Of a DNA stretch of 64,000 bases, positions 44,056-53,325 are shown in pieces. The stretch comes from Nocardia rhamnosiphila NBRC 108938 (GTDB taxonomy: Bacteria; Actinomycetota; Actinomycetes; Mycobacteriales; Mycobacteriaceae): assembly GCF_000720425.1 (NCBI RefSeq), contig NZ_JOAJ01000002.1, forward strand, positions 248,001 through 312,000, read 5' to 3'. A program made the translations under genes and the position numbers. Below the pieces are notes generated by a model. The model saw only the letters and a program-made list of their open reading frames with translations, ran no database searches and was not told the DNA's origin. The stretch's first letter is position 1; each line of letters starts with the position of its first letter.

Positions 44056-44517
44056 GTGACCACCGACCCCGCAGCACCGACGTCCGGAAGGCCCGGCACC
44101 ACCGGGGCACATGCGGCATCGACCGCCGATAATTCCACCAAACAGGCCGTCGCGACCGGCACCTCCATCGCGGCGGCGGCGCTGCTGCTCGTCGCCGGGT
44201 TCATCACCCTGTTCCAGGGCATCTCGGCGGCCGCCAACGACGACGTATTCGTCGCCGGGCCGAACTATGTCTACGAACTGGACCTGACCAGCTGGGGTTG
44301 GATCCATATCGTCTTCGGCATCCTGTTGATCCTGGCGGGCCTGGCGCTGATGACCGGGGCGCTGTGGGCGCGGATCGTCGGGATCGGCCTGGCTGCTCTG
44401 TCCATCATCGTCAACTTCCTGTGGATCCCCTGGTATCCGCTGTGGTCGATCCTGATCATCGCCATCGATATCGTGATCATCTGGGCCATCGCCACGTGGC
44501 GGCCCGAACGGGTCTGA
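44056..44517 (+). CDS. DUF7144-type small membrane protein
   Basis: 153 residues: a polar N-terminal stretch of about 30, then four hydrophobic helices (for example AAAALLLVAGFITLFQGI and IVFGILLILAGLALMTG) and a short basic end. This is the actinobacterial DUF7144 membrane family, with unknown function. The start is GTG with GAAGGGAG upstream. It stands alone, separated from the YCII/sigma pair by a divergent region. Confidence 0.82.
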   Translation: MTTDPAAPTSGRPGTTGAHAASTADNSTKQAVATGTSIAAAALLLVAGFITLFQGISAAANDDVFVAGPNYVYELDLTSWGWIHIVFGILLILAGLALMTGALWARIVGIGLAALSIIVNFLWIPWYPLWSILIIAIDIVIIWAIATWRPERV

Positions 44518-44607
44518 ACCGATACCGTCCGGACCGGCGTCGCAGCGCGCCGGTCCGGATGGCACGAACCTCCACCGAGCGGGTGGCCGGGCTGTTAGCT
44601 TCGGTGC

Positions 44608-45534
44608 GTGGAGTTCGGCATCTATGTACCGCAGATCGTGTCGGAATTCTCGCCCCTGCTCGATATCGCGCGGACCGCGGAACGCACCGGATTCGACAAC
44701 CTGTGGTTGTACGACCACCTGTGGTCGCCGGGACTTCCCGAGCACCCTTCCCTGGAAGCCTGGACCACCGCGACCGCGCTGCTCACGGCGACATCCACCC
44801 TGCGGGTGGGCGCGCTGGTGCTCTGCAACAATTTCCGGCATCCGGTGCTGCTGGGGCGGATGGCCACCACGCTCGACATCGTGTCCGGGGGCCGCCTCGA
44901 ATTCGGGCTCGGTAGTGGTTCGATCGGCGCGGAACATACGCGGGCCGGGCTGGCCTGGGGTCCGGCGGCCGAGCGCGCCGGGCGGCTGGCCGAAGCGCTG
45001 GAGATCATCACCTCGATGTTCGCGCGGGAGCGCACCACTTTCGCGGGCGAGCACTACCGGGTCGACGATGTTCCCAATGTGCCGGGCCCGGTGCAGCGGC
45101 CGCGCCCTCCCGTGCATATCGGCGGCACCGGGCCGGAGTACACCTTGCCGCTGGTCGCCCGCTACGCCGATGTCTGGAACATTCCCACCTACGGTCTGCC
45201 GGACCGGCGGCGGCTGTCCGGGCTGCTGGACGCCGAATGCGAGCGGATCGACCGGGACCCGGCCACGATCCGCCGTTCCCATCAGGCCGTCCTGGCCCTG
45301 GCCGCGGATGCCGGCGAGCTACCCGAGGTGACGGCCCGGGCCCGGCGCCATTTCGGGGCGGAGGCATTCGCGCTCGACGAGGGGTACGTCGGTACCCCGT
45401 CGATGGTGGCCGACCGGCTCGCCGAACGTGCCGCGCAGGGTTTCGACGCGGTGGTCTTCATGGTCGGCGCGAAACAGGCCGCGGCGACGATGGAACTGTT
45501 CGCCGCCGAGGTCGCACCGCGGATCCCGGGCTGA
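44608..45534 (+). CDS. LLM-class F420-dependent oxidoreductase
   Basis: 308 residues with the luciferase-like TIM barrel: EFGIYVPQIV, LWLYDHLW, LLTATSTLRVGALVLCNN, SGGRLEFGLGSGS and VHIGGTGPEYTLPLVARYAD. It belongs to the F420-type actinobacterial group, with a hydride-transfer role on an unknown substrate. A TAGCTT box six bases before the GTG suggests leaderless expression. Confidence 0.88.
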   Translation: MEFGIYVPQIVSEFSPLLDIARTAERTGFDNLWLYDHLWSPGLPEHPSLEAWTTATALLTATSTLRVGALVLCNNFRHPVLLGRMATTLDIVSGGRLEFGLGSGSIGAEHTRAGLAWGPAAERAGRLAEALEIITSMFARERTTFAGEHYRVDDVPNVPGPVQRPRPPVHIGGTGPEYTLPLVARYADVWNIPTYGLPDRRRLSGLLDAECERIDRDPATIRRSHQAVLALAADAGELPEVTARARRHFGAEAFALDEGYVGTPSMVADRLAERAAQGFDAVVFMVGAKQAAATMELFAAEVAPRIPG

Positions 45535-45554
45535 GCGGTGCCGGCCGGCACCGG

Positions 45555-46406
45555 TCACCGCTCGCTGCCCGCCCGGGCAGTGGTGAGGAAGTCGGTCATG
45601 GCCGCCGCGACGGCCTCGGGCCGGTCCAGCATGGACAGCACGTAGGCGTCGGAGATCTCGACCAGCCGGGCGCGGGGGATCAGTTCCGCGAGGCGGCGGC
45701 CGTGCTCGCGGGGCATGACCTTGCCGGCCGACGACCAGAGGATCAAGGCGTCGCCGGTGAACCGGCGCAGCGCCTCGGTGTCGGCGATCAGTTCGCGGGC
45801 GTGGAAACCGGACCGCGTATAGGCGAGCAGGTCCCGGCGGATGCGACGGTCCCGCAGGCCCGGCTCGGTCCAGCCACGCACGAGTTCGTCCGGCAGCGGG
45901 TCACGAGCCATCCAGCCGAAGAGCAGCGGCAGACTACGCAGCCGGCGGATCCGCAGCTGCCGTAGGGCGAGAACGACACCACCGGGCAGACGAGTCGCGA
46001 CCGTCGCCGTCTTGCCCGGCAGACCGGGCGGGAAATTGTCGAACGCTTCGCAGGGCAGCACGATCAGCCGGCCGACCCGGTCGTCCAGACCGTAGGCGGT
46101 GAGGAACAGGGCCCCGCCCCAGTCGCTGTGCACCAAGACCACGTCGTGGAGGTCCAGTGCCGCGAGGAAATCGGCGACGAGCCGGTTCAGCCCGCGCAGG
46201 CTCAGGTCGGTCCCCGGTTCGAGCGGGATCGGATGCGCGCCCAGCGGTAGGTCGGGCCGGATGTACCGGAACCCGGTAGGGAGCAGCTCGAGCACTGCGT
46301 CCCACACGGTGTGGTTCATCAGCAGGCCGTGCAGGAGCACCACCGGCGGCCCCGACCCCTGTTCCACATAGTGCACCCGACCTGCGGGAATCTGTACCGT
46401 CGGCAT
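45555..46406 (-). CDS. Alpha/beta hydrolase with Asp nucleophile and no catalytic His
   Basis: 283 residues. The oxyanion segment is VVLLHGLLMNHTVW. The nucleophile elbow reads VLVHSDWGGAL, so the residue at the nucleophile position is Asp, as in haloalkane dehalogenases and epoxide hydrolases. At the place of the usual GHF/GHW the sequence has EISDAYVLSMLDRP, with no His. It may be inactive, or work without the standard base. It faces a TetR regulator across tandem operator-like palindromes and is probably its target. Confidence 0.8.
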   Translation of the reverse strand: MPTVQIPAGRVHYVEQGSGPPVVLLHGLLMNHTVWDAVLELLPTGFRYIRPDLPLGAHPIPLEPGTDLSLRGLNRLVADFLAALDLHDVVLVHSDWGGALFLTAYGLDDRVGRLIVLPCEAFDNFPPGLPGKTATVATRLPGGVVLALRQLRIRRLRSLPLLFGWMARDPLPDELVRGWTEPGLRDRRIRRDLLAYTRSGFHARELIADTEALRRFTGDALILWSSAGKVMPREHGRRLAELIPRARLVEISDAYVLSMLDRPEAVAAAMTDFLTTARAGSER

Positions 46407-46421
46407 CCGCTGACCCCTTTC

Positions 46422-46449
46422 GAGCGATCGCTCTAGAGTGATTGCTCTA
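46422..46449. promoter_or_regulatory. Two tandem palindromes between hydrolase and TetR genes
   Basis: A perfect palindrome GAGCGATCGCTC (46422-46433) is followed directly by TAGAGTGATTGCTCTA (46434-46449), an imperfect copy with TAGAG/CTCTA arms. They lie 10 bases before the TetR GTG and 16 bases from the hydrolase ATG. The TAGA..TCTA form matches the operators of LmrA/YxaF-type TetR proteins. They are the likely shared operator. Confidence 0.68.
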
Positions 46450-46459
46450 GTCTGGAACG

Positions 46460-47095
46460 GTGACCGAGAAGATGTCAACCAGCACGCGGGACCGGTTGAT
46501 CACCGCGACCGCCGAACTGCTGCGGACCCGCGGCTACAGCGGCACCGGCGTCAAACAGATCACTGTGTCGGCGGGTGTGCCGATGGGATCGCTCTACCAC
46601 CATTTCCCCGGCGGTAAGCCCGAACTCGCCGCCGCCGCGCTGCGGGCGGCCGGCACCGCCTACGGCGAATTGATCCCGCTGCTGCTCACCCCCTACCCGG
46701 ATCTGCGTGACGCCCTCCCGGCGGCTTTCGCCGCGGCGGCCGAGCAGATCGAGCAGACCCGGTGGATCAATATGTGCCCGGTGGGGACGGTCGCCGGGGA
46801 GATCGCCGACGCCGAGCCCGCGCTCCGGGAGGTCCTCGCCGAGATCATCGGCGACTGGATCACCGGCGGCACCGAGTATTTCGCCGAGCGCGGACTGCCG
46901 CCGGATACCGCACGCGAGCTGATCCTCGGTATCGTCACCGCACTCGAAGGGGCTTTCGTCCTGAGCCGCACCCTGCGCTCCACCGAACCGCTGCTGGCCG
47001 CGGGCCGTGCCATGAGCGCGCGACTCGCGGAACTGCTCTCCGGCCCGGCGCGCACCGGAGCCGTCGGCACCGCGCCGGGACCCGTCCCGGGGTAG
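46460..47095 (+). CDS. TetR-family regulator, LmrA/YxaF type
   Basis: 211 residues. Helix-turn-helix: AELLRTRGYSGTGVKQI, TVSAGVPMGSLYHHFPGGK. The HFPGGK segment and the C-terminal NMCPVGTVAGEIAD part are characteristic of the LmrA/YxaF branch. It starts at GTG 46460, right after the tandem palindromes. Likely represses itself and the divergent hydrolase. Confidence 0.92.
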   Translation: MTEKMSTSTRDRLITATAELLRTRGYSGTGVKQITVSAGVPMGSLYHHFPGGKPELAAAALRAAGTAYGELIPLLLTPYPDLRDALPAAFAAAAEQIEQTRWINMCPVGTVAGEIADAEPALREVLAEIIGDWITGGTEYFAERGLPPDTARELILGIVTALEGAFVLSRTLRSTEPLLAAGRAMSARLAELLSGPARTGAVGTAPGPVPG

Positions 47096-47146
47096 CAGTG
47101 ATGAGGGGGGATACGAGCTCCGTGGGCCCTGCTCCGGGCGCACCGT

Positions 47147-50100
47147 TCACCAGGTGTCGATACCCGTACTGCGCCTGCTGTTACGCCAGCCGTCGCGCGG
47201 CGGACCGGGCTGCGCGAGCAGCGCCGCAGCCAGAACGGCACGCGTATCGGCCGGGTCGATGACATCGTCGATCTCCAGATGTGCGGCGGTGTTCACCGCG
47301 CTGCCCTGCGCATAGGCCAGGGCGACCAGTTCGTCGAACCGGCGGGCCCGTTCGTCCGGATCGGCGATGGCGGCCAGCGCATCGCGGGACGCCAGATGCA
47401 CCGCCCCCTCCAATCCCATGCCGCCGAATTCGCCGGTGGGCCAGGCGACGATCATATCGGTGTTGTGGAAGCCGCCGCCCGCCATCGCCAGGGCGCCGAG
47501 ACCGTACCCCTTACGCAGGACGACCGTCACCAGCGGCACGCTCAGATGCCCGCCGAGTACGAACAGACGCGGGAAATGCCGTACCGCGGCCTGGCGTTCC
47601 GACTCCGGTCCGACCATGAAACCCGGTGTGTCGCACAGTGATACGACCGGCAACCCGTAGGTGTCACACAACTGGAGAAAACGCGCCAGTTTATCGGCGC
47701 CGGCCGCGTCGACGGCACCGCCCAGCACCGCGGGGTTGTTGGCCATGACGGCGACCGGGACACCGTCGATCCGGGCGAGTGCGGTGATCACGGTCGGCGC
47801 GAAATCGCGGCGCAGTTCCAGTACGGAGCCGATATCGAAAAGGGTGTCGATCACCGTCCGGATGTCGTAGACGCGTTTACGGTCCTCCGGCACCAGCTGC
47901 CGCAGCCGCCGCTGGTCGGCGACCTCGTATCCGGGCACCTTCCCCTGGAAGTACGCGAGGTAGCGGCGGGCGACCTCGGTGGCCTGCGCTTCGTCGGCGA
48001 CGACGATATCCACCACACCGTTGGCCCGCTGAACCTCGATCGGGCCGACCTCCTCCGGCGCGTACACGCCCAGTCCGCCGCCCTCGATCATCGCCGGACC
48101 CGCCATACCGATGGTCGAATTCTCGGTGGCGATCACGACATCGCAGGTGCCCAGCAGGGCCGCGTTACCGGCGAAGCAACGACCGGCGGCGATCCCGATG
48201 GTCGGCACCACCCCGCTTAGCGCGCCCATGGTGACGAAGGTCGGATAGTGCAGACCCGCCACCATCGGCGGATCGCTGTCCCCCGGCCGGCCCCCGCCGC
48301 CCTCGGCGAACAGGACGACCGGATAGCGCCGGGTCCGGGCGAGGTCGAGCAGCCGGTCGGTCTTCTGGTGGCTGAAATAGCCCTGGGTTCCCGCCAGCAC
48401 GGTGTAGTCGTAGGCGAGCACCGCGCAAGTGCTGCGCTCGGCATCGAACAGATCACCGTTGATCCGCCCGAGGCCGGTGACGATACCGTCCGCAGGGGTG
48501 CGGGCCTCCAGGTCGGCGAGGTCGCGCCGGGCCCGCTGGGCGGCGACGGCGAAACCGCCGTACTCGACGAGCAGCCCGTCGTCGGTGAGCGCGGCGATGT
48601 TCTCCCGGGCGGTGCGCATGCCGAGCCCATGGCGTGTGGCGACCGCTTCGGCACGCGCGTCGTCGGACAGGCGGGCGCGGCGCTCGCGCAGTGCGGCGAG
48701 ATCGCTGCGGATACGGTCCGGGTCGAGCCCGGCTTCGGTGGTCGCCGTGCTCGTTTCGTCGCCCGCGACCGGGCTCAGCAGCACCAGAGCCGCGCCCTCG
48801 GCGAGGTGGTCACCGACCCGCACGGCAATCGCTTCGACCGTCCCAGCCCACTCGGAGCGGACCGGATAGTGCATTTTCATCGCCTCGACCACGGCCACCG
48901 TGGTCCCGGCCGCGACGACCTGTCCCGCTTCGGCCTCGATCGAGACGACCACCCCGGCGGTACCGGCGCGGACCACGTTGCCTGTCCGGCCCGCGAACCC
49001 GCGCGGTCCGGCGGGATCGGTGGCACGTTCGCCGCCGGTGTATCCGGCGAACGAGCTTCGCGCGGCGCCGGACCGGGCGGGCGGCTCGTCGGCGATGCCG
49101 GGCGCCGGTTCCCGGGCGTGCGCGAGCAGCCGTTCGAGCTCACGGTCGACCCGGGTGGTGTCGTAGTCACCGGCGGCGAACGCGGGATCGGTGAGCAGCG
49201 CGCGCTGGAACGCCAGATTCGTCGGCACACCGGTGATCGTGGTTTCGGCCAGGGCCCGCAGCGCCAACCGGTGCGCGGCGGAGAAACCGTCGCGGTGGTG
49301 CACCACGATCTTCGCCAGCAGCGTGTCGAAACGTGGATCCACCGGCGCGCCCGGGCGCCCGGCCGTATCCACCCGGACCCCGGCGCCGGTGGGCATCTCG
49401 AATCCGGAGACGGTACCCGCGGCGGGGATCGGAGTGCCGTCGTCACGCTGGGTTTCCGCGTTCACCCGGATCTGGATCGCCGTGCCGAGCGGTTCGGTGA
49501 TCCGGTCGAGGCCGAGGTCGGCGAGCGTGGCGCCGGTCGCCAGGCGCAACTGGGTGAGTACCAGATCCACCCCGGTGACCTGTTCGGTGACGGTGTGTTC
49601 CACCTGCAGGCGCGGGTTGGCCTCCAGGAAGTAGAACGTCCCGCCGGGCAGCGCGAGGAATTCCACTGTCGCCACTCCGCGCAGCCCGGCGGCGCGGCCC
49701 AGCCGGACCGCCGCGGCCAGCATGCGCGCGCGGGCGTCGGCGGGGAGCGCCGCGCTCGGCGCGAATTCCACGAGTTTCTGGTGGCGGCGTTGCACGGTGC
49801 AGTCCCGGTCCCAGAGATGGCAGACCGCCCCCGTACCGTCGCCCACCAGCTGGACTTCCAGGTGCCGGGCACCGGTGAGCAGCCGCTCGGCGTACAGGTC
49901 GCCGATGCCGAACGCGGCCTGCGCCTCGGCCCGGCAGCGCGCGAACGCGTCCGGCAGTTCCGCGGCCGACCGGACCACCCGGGTGCCGCGTCCGCCACCG
50001 CCCGCGAGGGCCTTCACCATGATCGGCGCGTTCTGGGTGGCGAGGAAATCGGTCATCTGCGCCGGCGTGGTCGGCCCGCTGGTGCCGGGCAGGACCGGCA

Positions 50101-50488
50101 CCTCCTGTTCCGCGGCCAGCTGCCGCGACCGGCCCTTGTCGCCGAACAGTTCCAGGGTCGCGGCGCCGGGGCCGACGAAGGTGACCTCCGCGGCCGCGCA
50201 GGCACGCGCGAAATCGGCGCGCTCGGAGAGGAATCCGTAGCCGGGGTGGATCGCGGTGGCATCGGTCGAGGCGGCCGCGGCGAGGATCGCGTCGATATCC
50301 AGATACGCTGCCGGGCCGGCACCGGGCAGCACGACGAGTTCGTCGCACCGGGTCGCGTGCGGGGCGCCGTCCTCGTCGCGCGCCCGCAGTCCCACCGTCT
50401 CGACGCCCAGCGCCTGCGCGGCCCGGAAGACCCGCACCGCGATCTCACCGCGATTGGCGACCAGGACCTTCTTCGGCTGCGCGCTCAT
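47147..50488 (-). CDS. Single-chain biotin-dependent acyl-CoA carboxylase (BC-BCCP-CT)
   Basis: 1113 residues carrying all three functions in one chain. The biotin carboxylase part (1-460) has KVLVANRGEIAVRVFRAA, the ATP loop ALAGGGGRGTR and FLEANPRLQVEHTVTEQ. The biotinyl domain has VEAMKMHYPV with the biotin Lys at about 538. The carboxyltransferase part (620-1113) has the oxyanion segments GLGRINGD and GGGFHNTDM. This resembles the long-chain acyl-CoA carboxylases of mycobacteria. AGGAG lies six bases before the ATG at 50488. It is the last gene of the lva-like operon. Confidence 0.9.
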   Translation of the reverse strand: MSAQPKKVLVANRGEIAVRVFRAAQALGVETVGLRARDEDGAPHATRCDELVVLPGAGPAAYLDIDAILAAAASTDATAIHPGYGFLSERADFARACAAAEVTFVGPGAATLELFGDKGRSRQLAAEQEVPVLPGTSGPTTPAQMTDFLATQNAPIMVKALAGGGGRGTRVVRSAAELPDAFARCRAEAQAAFGIGDLYAERLLTGARHLEVQLVGDGTGAVCHLWDRDCTVQRRHQKLVEFAPSAALPADARARMLAAAVRLGRAAGLRGVATVEFLALPGGTFYFLEANPRLQVEHTVTEQVTGVDLVLTQLRLATGATLADLGLDRITEPLGTAIQIRVNAETQRDDGTPIPAAGTVSGFEMPTGAGVRVDTAGRPGAPVDPRFDTLLAKIVVHHRDGFSAAHRLALRALAETTITGVPTNLAFQRALLTDPAFAAGDYDTTRVDRELERLLAHAREPAPGIADEPPARSGAARSSFAGYTGGERATDPAGPRGFAGRTGNVVRAGTAGVVVSIEAEAGQVVAAGTTVAVVEAMKMHYPVRSEWAGTVEAIAVRVGDHLAEGAALVLLSPVAGDETSTATTEAGLDPDRIRSDLAALRERRARLSDDARAEAVATRHGLGMRTARENIAALTDDGLLVEYGGFAVAAQRARRDLADLEARTPADGIVTGLGRINGDLFDAERSTCAVLAYDYTVLAGTQGYFSHQKTDRLLDLARTRRYPVVLFAEGGGGRPGDSDPPMVAGLHYPTFVTMGALSGVVPTIGIAAGRCFAGNAALLGTCDVVIATENSTIGMAGPAMIEGGGLGVYAPEEVGPIEVQRANGVVDIVVADEAQATEVARRYLAYFQGKVPGYEVADQRRLRQLVPEDRKRVYDIRTVIDTLFDIGSVLELRRDFAPTVITALARIDGVPVAVMANNPAVLGGAVDAAGADKLARFLQLCDTYGLPVVSLCDTPGFMVGPESERQAAVRHFPRLFVLGGHLSVPLVTVVLRKGYGLGALAMAGGGFHNTDMIVAWPTGEFGGMGLEGAVHLASRDALAAIADPDERARRFDELVALAYAQGSAVNTAAHLEIDDVIDPADTRAVLAAALLAQPGPPRDGWRNSRRSTGIDTW

Positions 50489-50584
50489 CGGTGCTCCTAC
50501 CTCCACTCCGGCCCGGCTCCCACGCGGGCCGGGGACGACGCTACGTCGCCGCCCCGCCGCGTCCGCGGTGCGGTCCCCGCCCCG

Positions 50585-51871
50585 TCATCCTCGTTCGGAC
50601 CGCCCGGATCCGACGCCCTTCACCACGGCACGATCCATGAAACCGAACAGGTAGCCCGCCACCCGCCGCATCTGGATCTCCTCCGCGCCCTCGGTGATGC
50701 GGTACCGGCGATGATGACGGTAGATGTGCTCGAACGGGGTGTAGCGCGAATACCCGAGTCCGCCGTGCACCTGCATGGCGCGGTCGGCGGCCTCACAGCA
50801 CAGCCGGTTCGCCCAGTAGTTGCACATCGACACCTGCTCCGACACCGCGAACGTCCCGTAGGTGTCCATGGACCAGGCGGTCTTGTGCACCAGCGCCCGC
50901 AGCATCTCGCACTGGGTGTGCAGTTCCACCAGCTGGAACTGGATGGCCTGATTCGACGACAGCGGTTTGCCGAACGGTTTGCGCTCATTGGCGTAGGCCA
51001 CCGCGCGATCCACGCAGTACTGGGCGGCACCGAGACTGGACGCGGCCTGCCGGATACGGTTCTCGTTGAAGAAGTGCTGGACCACGGCCAGCCCGCGGCC
51101 CTCCCGCCCGAAGACCGCCGAATCCGGGACGCGCACATCGGTGAGCGAGACGCGGGCATGGTCGGTGGGCATATTGAAGGTCCACAGGTACTCCTCCACC
51201 CGGAATCCCGCGGTCTCGGTGGGTACCAGGAACGCCGTGATGCCCCGGCCGTCGCCCGCGGCGCCGGAGGTGCGCGCGAAGATGAGGTCGGCGTCGGCGA
51301 GGTGCACGCCGGTGTTCCAGGTCTTGGTGCCGTTGATGACCCAGTCGTCACCGTCGCGGACGGCGGTCGTCTCCATATGGGTGGCGTCGGAGCCGTGTTC
51401 GGGTTCGGTGATACCGAAGGCGAAGAACCGGGTGCCGGCGGCCAGACCGTCCACCCACTGCGCCTTCTGCTCCGCGGTGCCGTACTCCAGCATCAGCAGC
51501 AGGCCGACATTGTTCGCGACAATCGCGTGCTCGTTCTGCAGATCGCAGTGCAGGCCGAGACCGCGGCGGGCCAGATGTTCCCGGATGACCGCCATGCCGA
51601 GATTGGTACCGTCGCGGCCGCCGAACTCCTTCGGGAAGGCGTAGCGGTAATGGCCGGCGGCGTCGGCGCGGCGGCGGGATTCGGCCAGCAGCGCCTCCCA
51701 GTCCTCGGTGGGCAGGCCGTCGCGTTCCCAATCGGTGCGGGCGTCCTCGCGGCGATGGTCGAAGAACCGGATGTTGTCGTCGGCCTGTTCGAGGGGCCGG
51801 ATCTCGCGTTCGATGAACTCGTCGAGTTCGGTGAGATAGGCCGACAGGTCGGCGGGCAACTCGAAATCCAC
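50585..51871 (-). CDS. Acyl-CoA dehydrogenase, LvaC-like
   Basis: 428 residues with the flavin-contact segment FGITEPEHGSDATHMETTA, WVINGTKTWNTGVH, and a C-terminal MQVHGGLGYSRYTPFEHIYRHHRRYRI cut before the catalytic motifs of typical FadE. In position after a kinase and a DUF6285 gene it matches LvaC, which removes phosphate from 4-phosphoacyl-CoA. AGGAG five bases before the GTG at 51871 decides the start. The gap to the kinase stop is eight bases. Confidence 0.85.
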   Translation of the reverse strand: MDFELPADLSAYLTELDEFIEREIRPLEQADDNIRFFDHRREDARTDWERDGLPTEDWEALLAESRRRADAAGHYRYAFPKEFGGRDGTNLGMAVIREHLARRGLGLHCDLQNEHAIVANNVGLLLMLEYGTAEQKAQWVDGLAAGTRFFAFGITEPEHGSDATHMETTAVRDGDDWVINGTKTWNTGVHLADADLIFARTSGAAGDGRGITAFLVPTETAGFRVEEYLWTFNMPTDHARVSLTDVRVPDSAVFGREGRGLAVVQHFFNENRIRQAASSLGAAQYCVDRAVAYANERKPFGKPLSSNQAIQFQLVELHTQCEMLRALVHKTAWSMDTYGTFAVSEQVSMCNYWANRLCCEAADRAMQVHGGLGYSRYTPFEHIYRHHRRYRITEGAEEIQMRRVAGYLFGFMDRAVVKGVGSGRSERG

Positions 51872-51879
51872 GGTCTCTC

Positions 51880-52881
51880 CTATGCTTTCACGCGGGGGCG
51901 GATCTGCATGAGCAGATCCCATTCGATCTCCGATACGCGCCGCCCGCTGGCGGCCATCACGATGTCGCGGACGGTGCCGTCGAGGTGGGCGGCCGCCTGC
52001 TGGGCCAGCCCCACCCCCCAGTACAGCGTGCCCATGACCTTCCACCAGCGGTACCGGTCGAGATCGAAGGTTCCGCCCGCCTCCTCGTAGGCACCCACGA
52101 AGGTGTCGCGGTCGGCGAAACCGCCGAACTCCCGCGCGTCCTCCCGGAAACGCCACATCCGCAGCGCGGGCCAGGCGACGTCCCGCATGGGGTCGCCGAA
52201 CCGCTGGGTGCCCTCCCAGTCCAGGACCGCGCGCAATCCGTCGGCATCGACGATCAGGTTGCCGTTGCGCATATCGGTGTGGACGAGCGCGGGCGCCGGC
52301 GGCGGTCCGGGCAATCGCTTCTCCAGCCAGCGCAGGGCCAGGGAGAAGACGGGACGGTCGGCGAGCAGCGCGCGGGCGGCGCCCTCGACCTCGGCCAAGT
52401 GCTCGGCGGCCGGGTCGGCGCCGGCGGCCGGTACCGACTCCGGGGCGGCGGCCGGGTCGATACTGTGCAACCGGGCCATGGCCGCGCCCCACTGGCGGGC
52501 GGTCCGCGCCGCGTTGCCGGACGCGGCGAGCGTTCGTAACACTTTGCGCGGCACCGTTTCTCCATCGATGTGCTCGGAGACGACGAACGGTTCGCCGACG
52601 TAGCGGGTATCGGTGCAGACCGCGACCACCGCCGGTACCGGTACACCGTGCGCGCGGGCCAGTTCGCGGACCCCGGCCTCGCCGTCGACCGGCATCAGTT
52701 CGACGGTGGGCGGCACGATGGTCGCCACCAGCCGCCGCGGCGTCCGCCCGACGGTGGCGGTGAAGGCGATATTGCGGCGGCGTGCTCCGGCGGAGAGGAA
52801 CTGGAAATCGGTGATCGTGACCGGACCGCCGAGCGCGCCGGTCAGATAGTCGGTCAGGCCCCCGACCGGATCGGCGGTCAT
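51880..52881 (-). CDS. APH-type acyl-CoA kinase, LvaA-like
   Basis: 333 residues of the aminoglycoside-phosphotransferase fold. The catalytic loop is LVHTDMRNGNLIV (His, Asp203, Asn), followed by the DFG-like LDWEG. Standalone or fused kinases of this type next to an ACAD form the ACAD10/11 and Lva systems, phosphorylating the hydroxyl of 4-hydroxyacyl-CoA. Its ATG overlaps the DUF6285 stop by four bases, as LvaA with LvaB. Not an antibiotic resistance gene. Confidence 0.83.
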   Translation of the reverse strand: MTADPVGGLTDYLTGALGGPVTITDFQFLSAGARRRNIAFTATVGRTPRRLVATIVPPTVELMPVDGEAGVRELARAHGVPVPAVVAVCTDTRYVGEPFVVSEHIDGETVPRKVLRTLAASGNAARTARQWGAAMARLHSIDPAAAPESVPAAGADPAAEHLAEVEGAARALLADRPVFSLALRWLEKRLPGPPPAPALVHTDMRNGNLIVDADGLRAVLDWEGTQRFGDPMRDVAWPALRMWRFREDAREFGGFADRDTFVGAYEEAGGTFDLDRYRWWKVMGTLYWGVGLAQQAAAHLDGTVRDIVMAASGRRVSEIEWDLLMQIRPRVKA

Positions 52882-53174
52882 TCGCCCTCCCAGCTGTCGT
52901 AGCCGGGTTTGGCTATGGCGAGGTCGGCGCGGACCACCTCGGTGAGCGCCCGCCACAGCGCGTCGTCGTCACCGACCGGGACCGCCGCGAGCAGTTCCTG
53001 TTCCCGAGCCGCCGCCGCGGGCCCGAGTTCGGCCTCGCGGCCGAGGATGCGGGCCAGATTCGCGCCGACCCGCGCACGGTGCTGCAGGTCGGGCGGGAGG
53101 GCCGGCAGCAGCGTGTCCTCCAGCAGTTCGGCGAGTGATTCCAGCAGCTCGGCTGCCGTCGGGCGGTTCTGCAC
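52878..53174 (-). CDS. DUF6285 protein, LvaB-like
   Basis: 98 residues, all-helical: QNRPTAAELLESLAELLED, LPPDLQHRARVGANLARIL, and RADLAIAKPGYDSWEGE. It matches the DUF6285 family, the small partner (LvaB) needed by LvaA for phosphorylation of 4-hydroxyacyl-CoA in Pseudomonas putida. GAGGGGAG lies five bases before the GTG at 53174. It is the first gene of the operon and overlaps the kinase by ATGA. The promoter should lie in 53175-53325, which holds no other gene. Confidence 0.8.
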   Translation of the reverse strand: MQNRPTAAELLESLAELLEDTLLPALPPDLQHRARVGANLARILGREAELGPAAAAREQELLAAVPVGDDDALWRALTEVVRADLAIAKPGYDSWEGE

Positions 53175-53325
53175 TACGGCTCCCCTCGGTCGGTTGCGGC
53201 TCGGCGGGACAGGGCCGGCGGCGGCGCGGACGGCTGATGAGCGACCACGATCCGACCTCCTTGTCGTCGCTACGGGCGAGCGGTGAGACAAACAGTAGAG
53301 GATGTTCTCATCGTCGCACCAGGGC

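Noticed and set aside
48248..52090. 1280-codon open reading on the plus strand
   Set aside because: It runs opposite to the carboxylase, dehydrogenase and kinase genes and has the Arg/Gly/His-rich composition of an antisense shadow in high-GC DNA.
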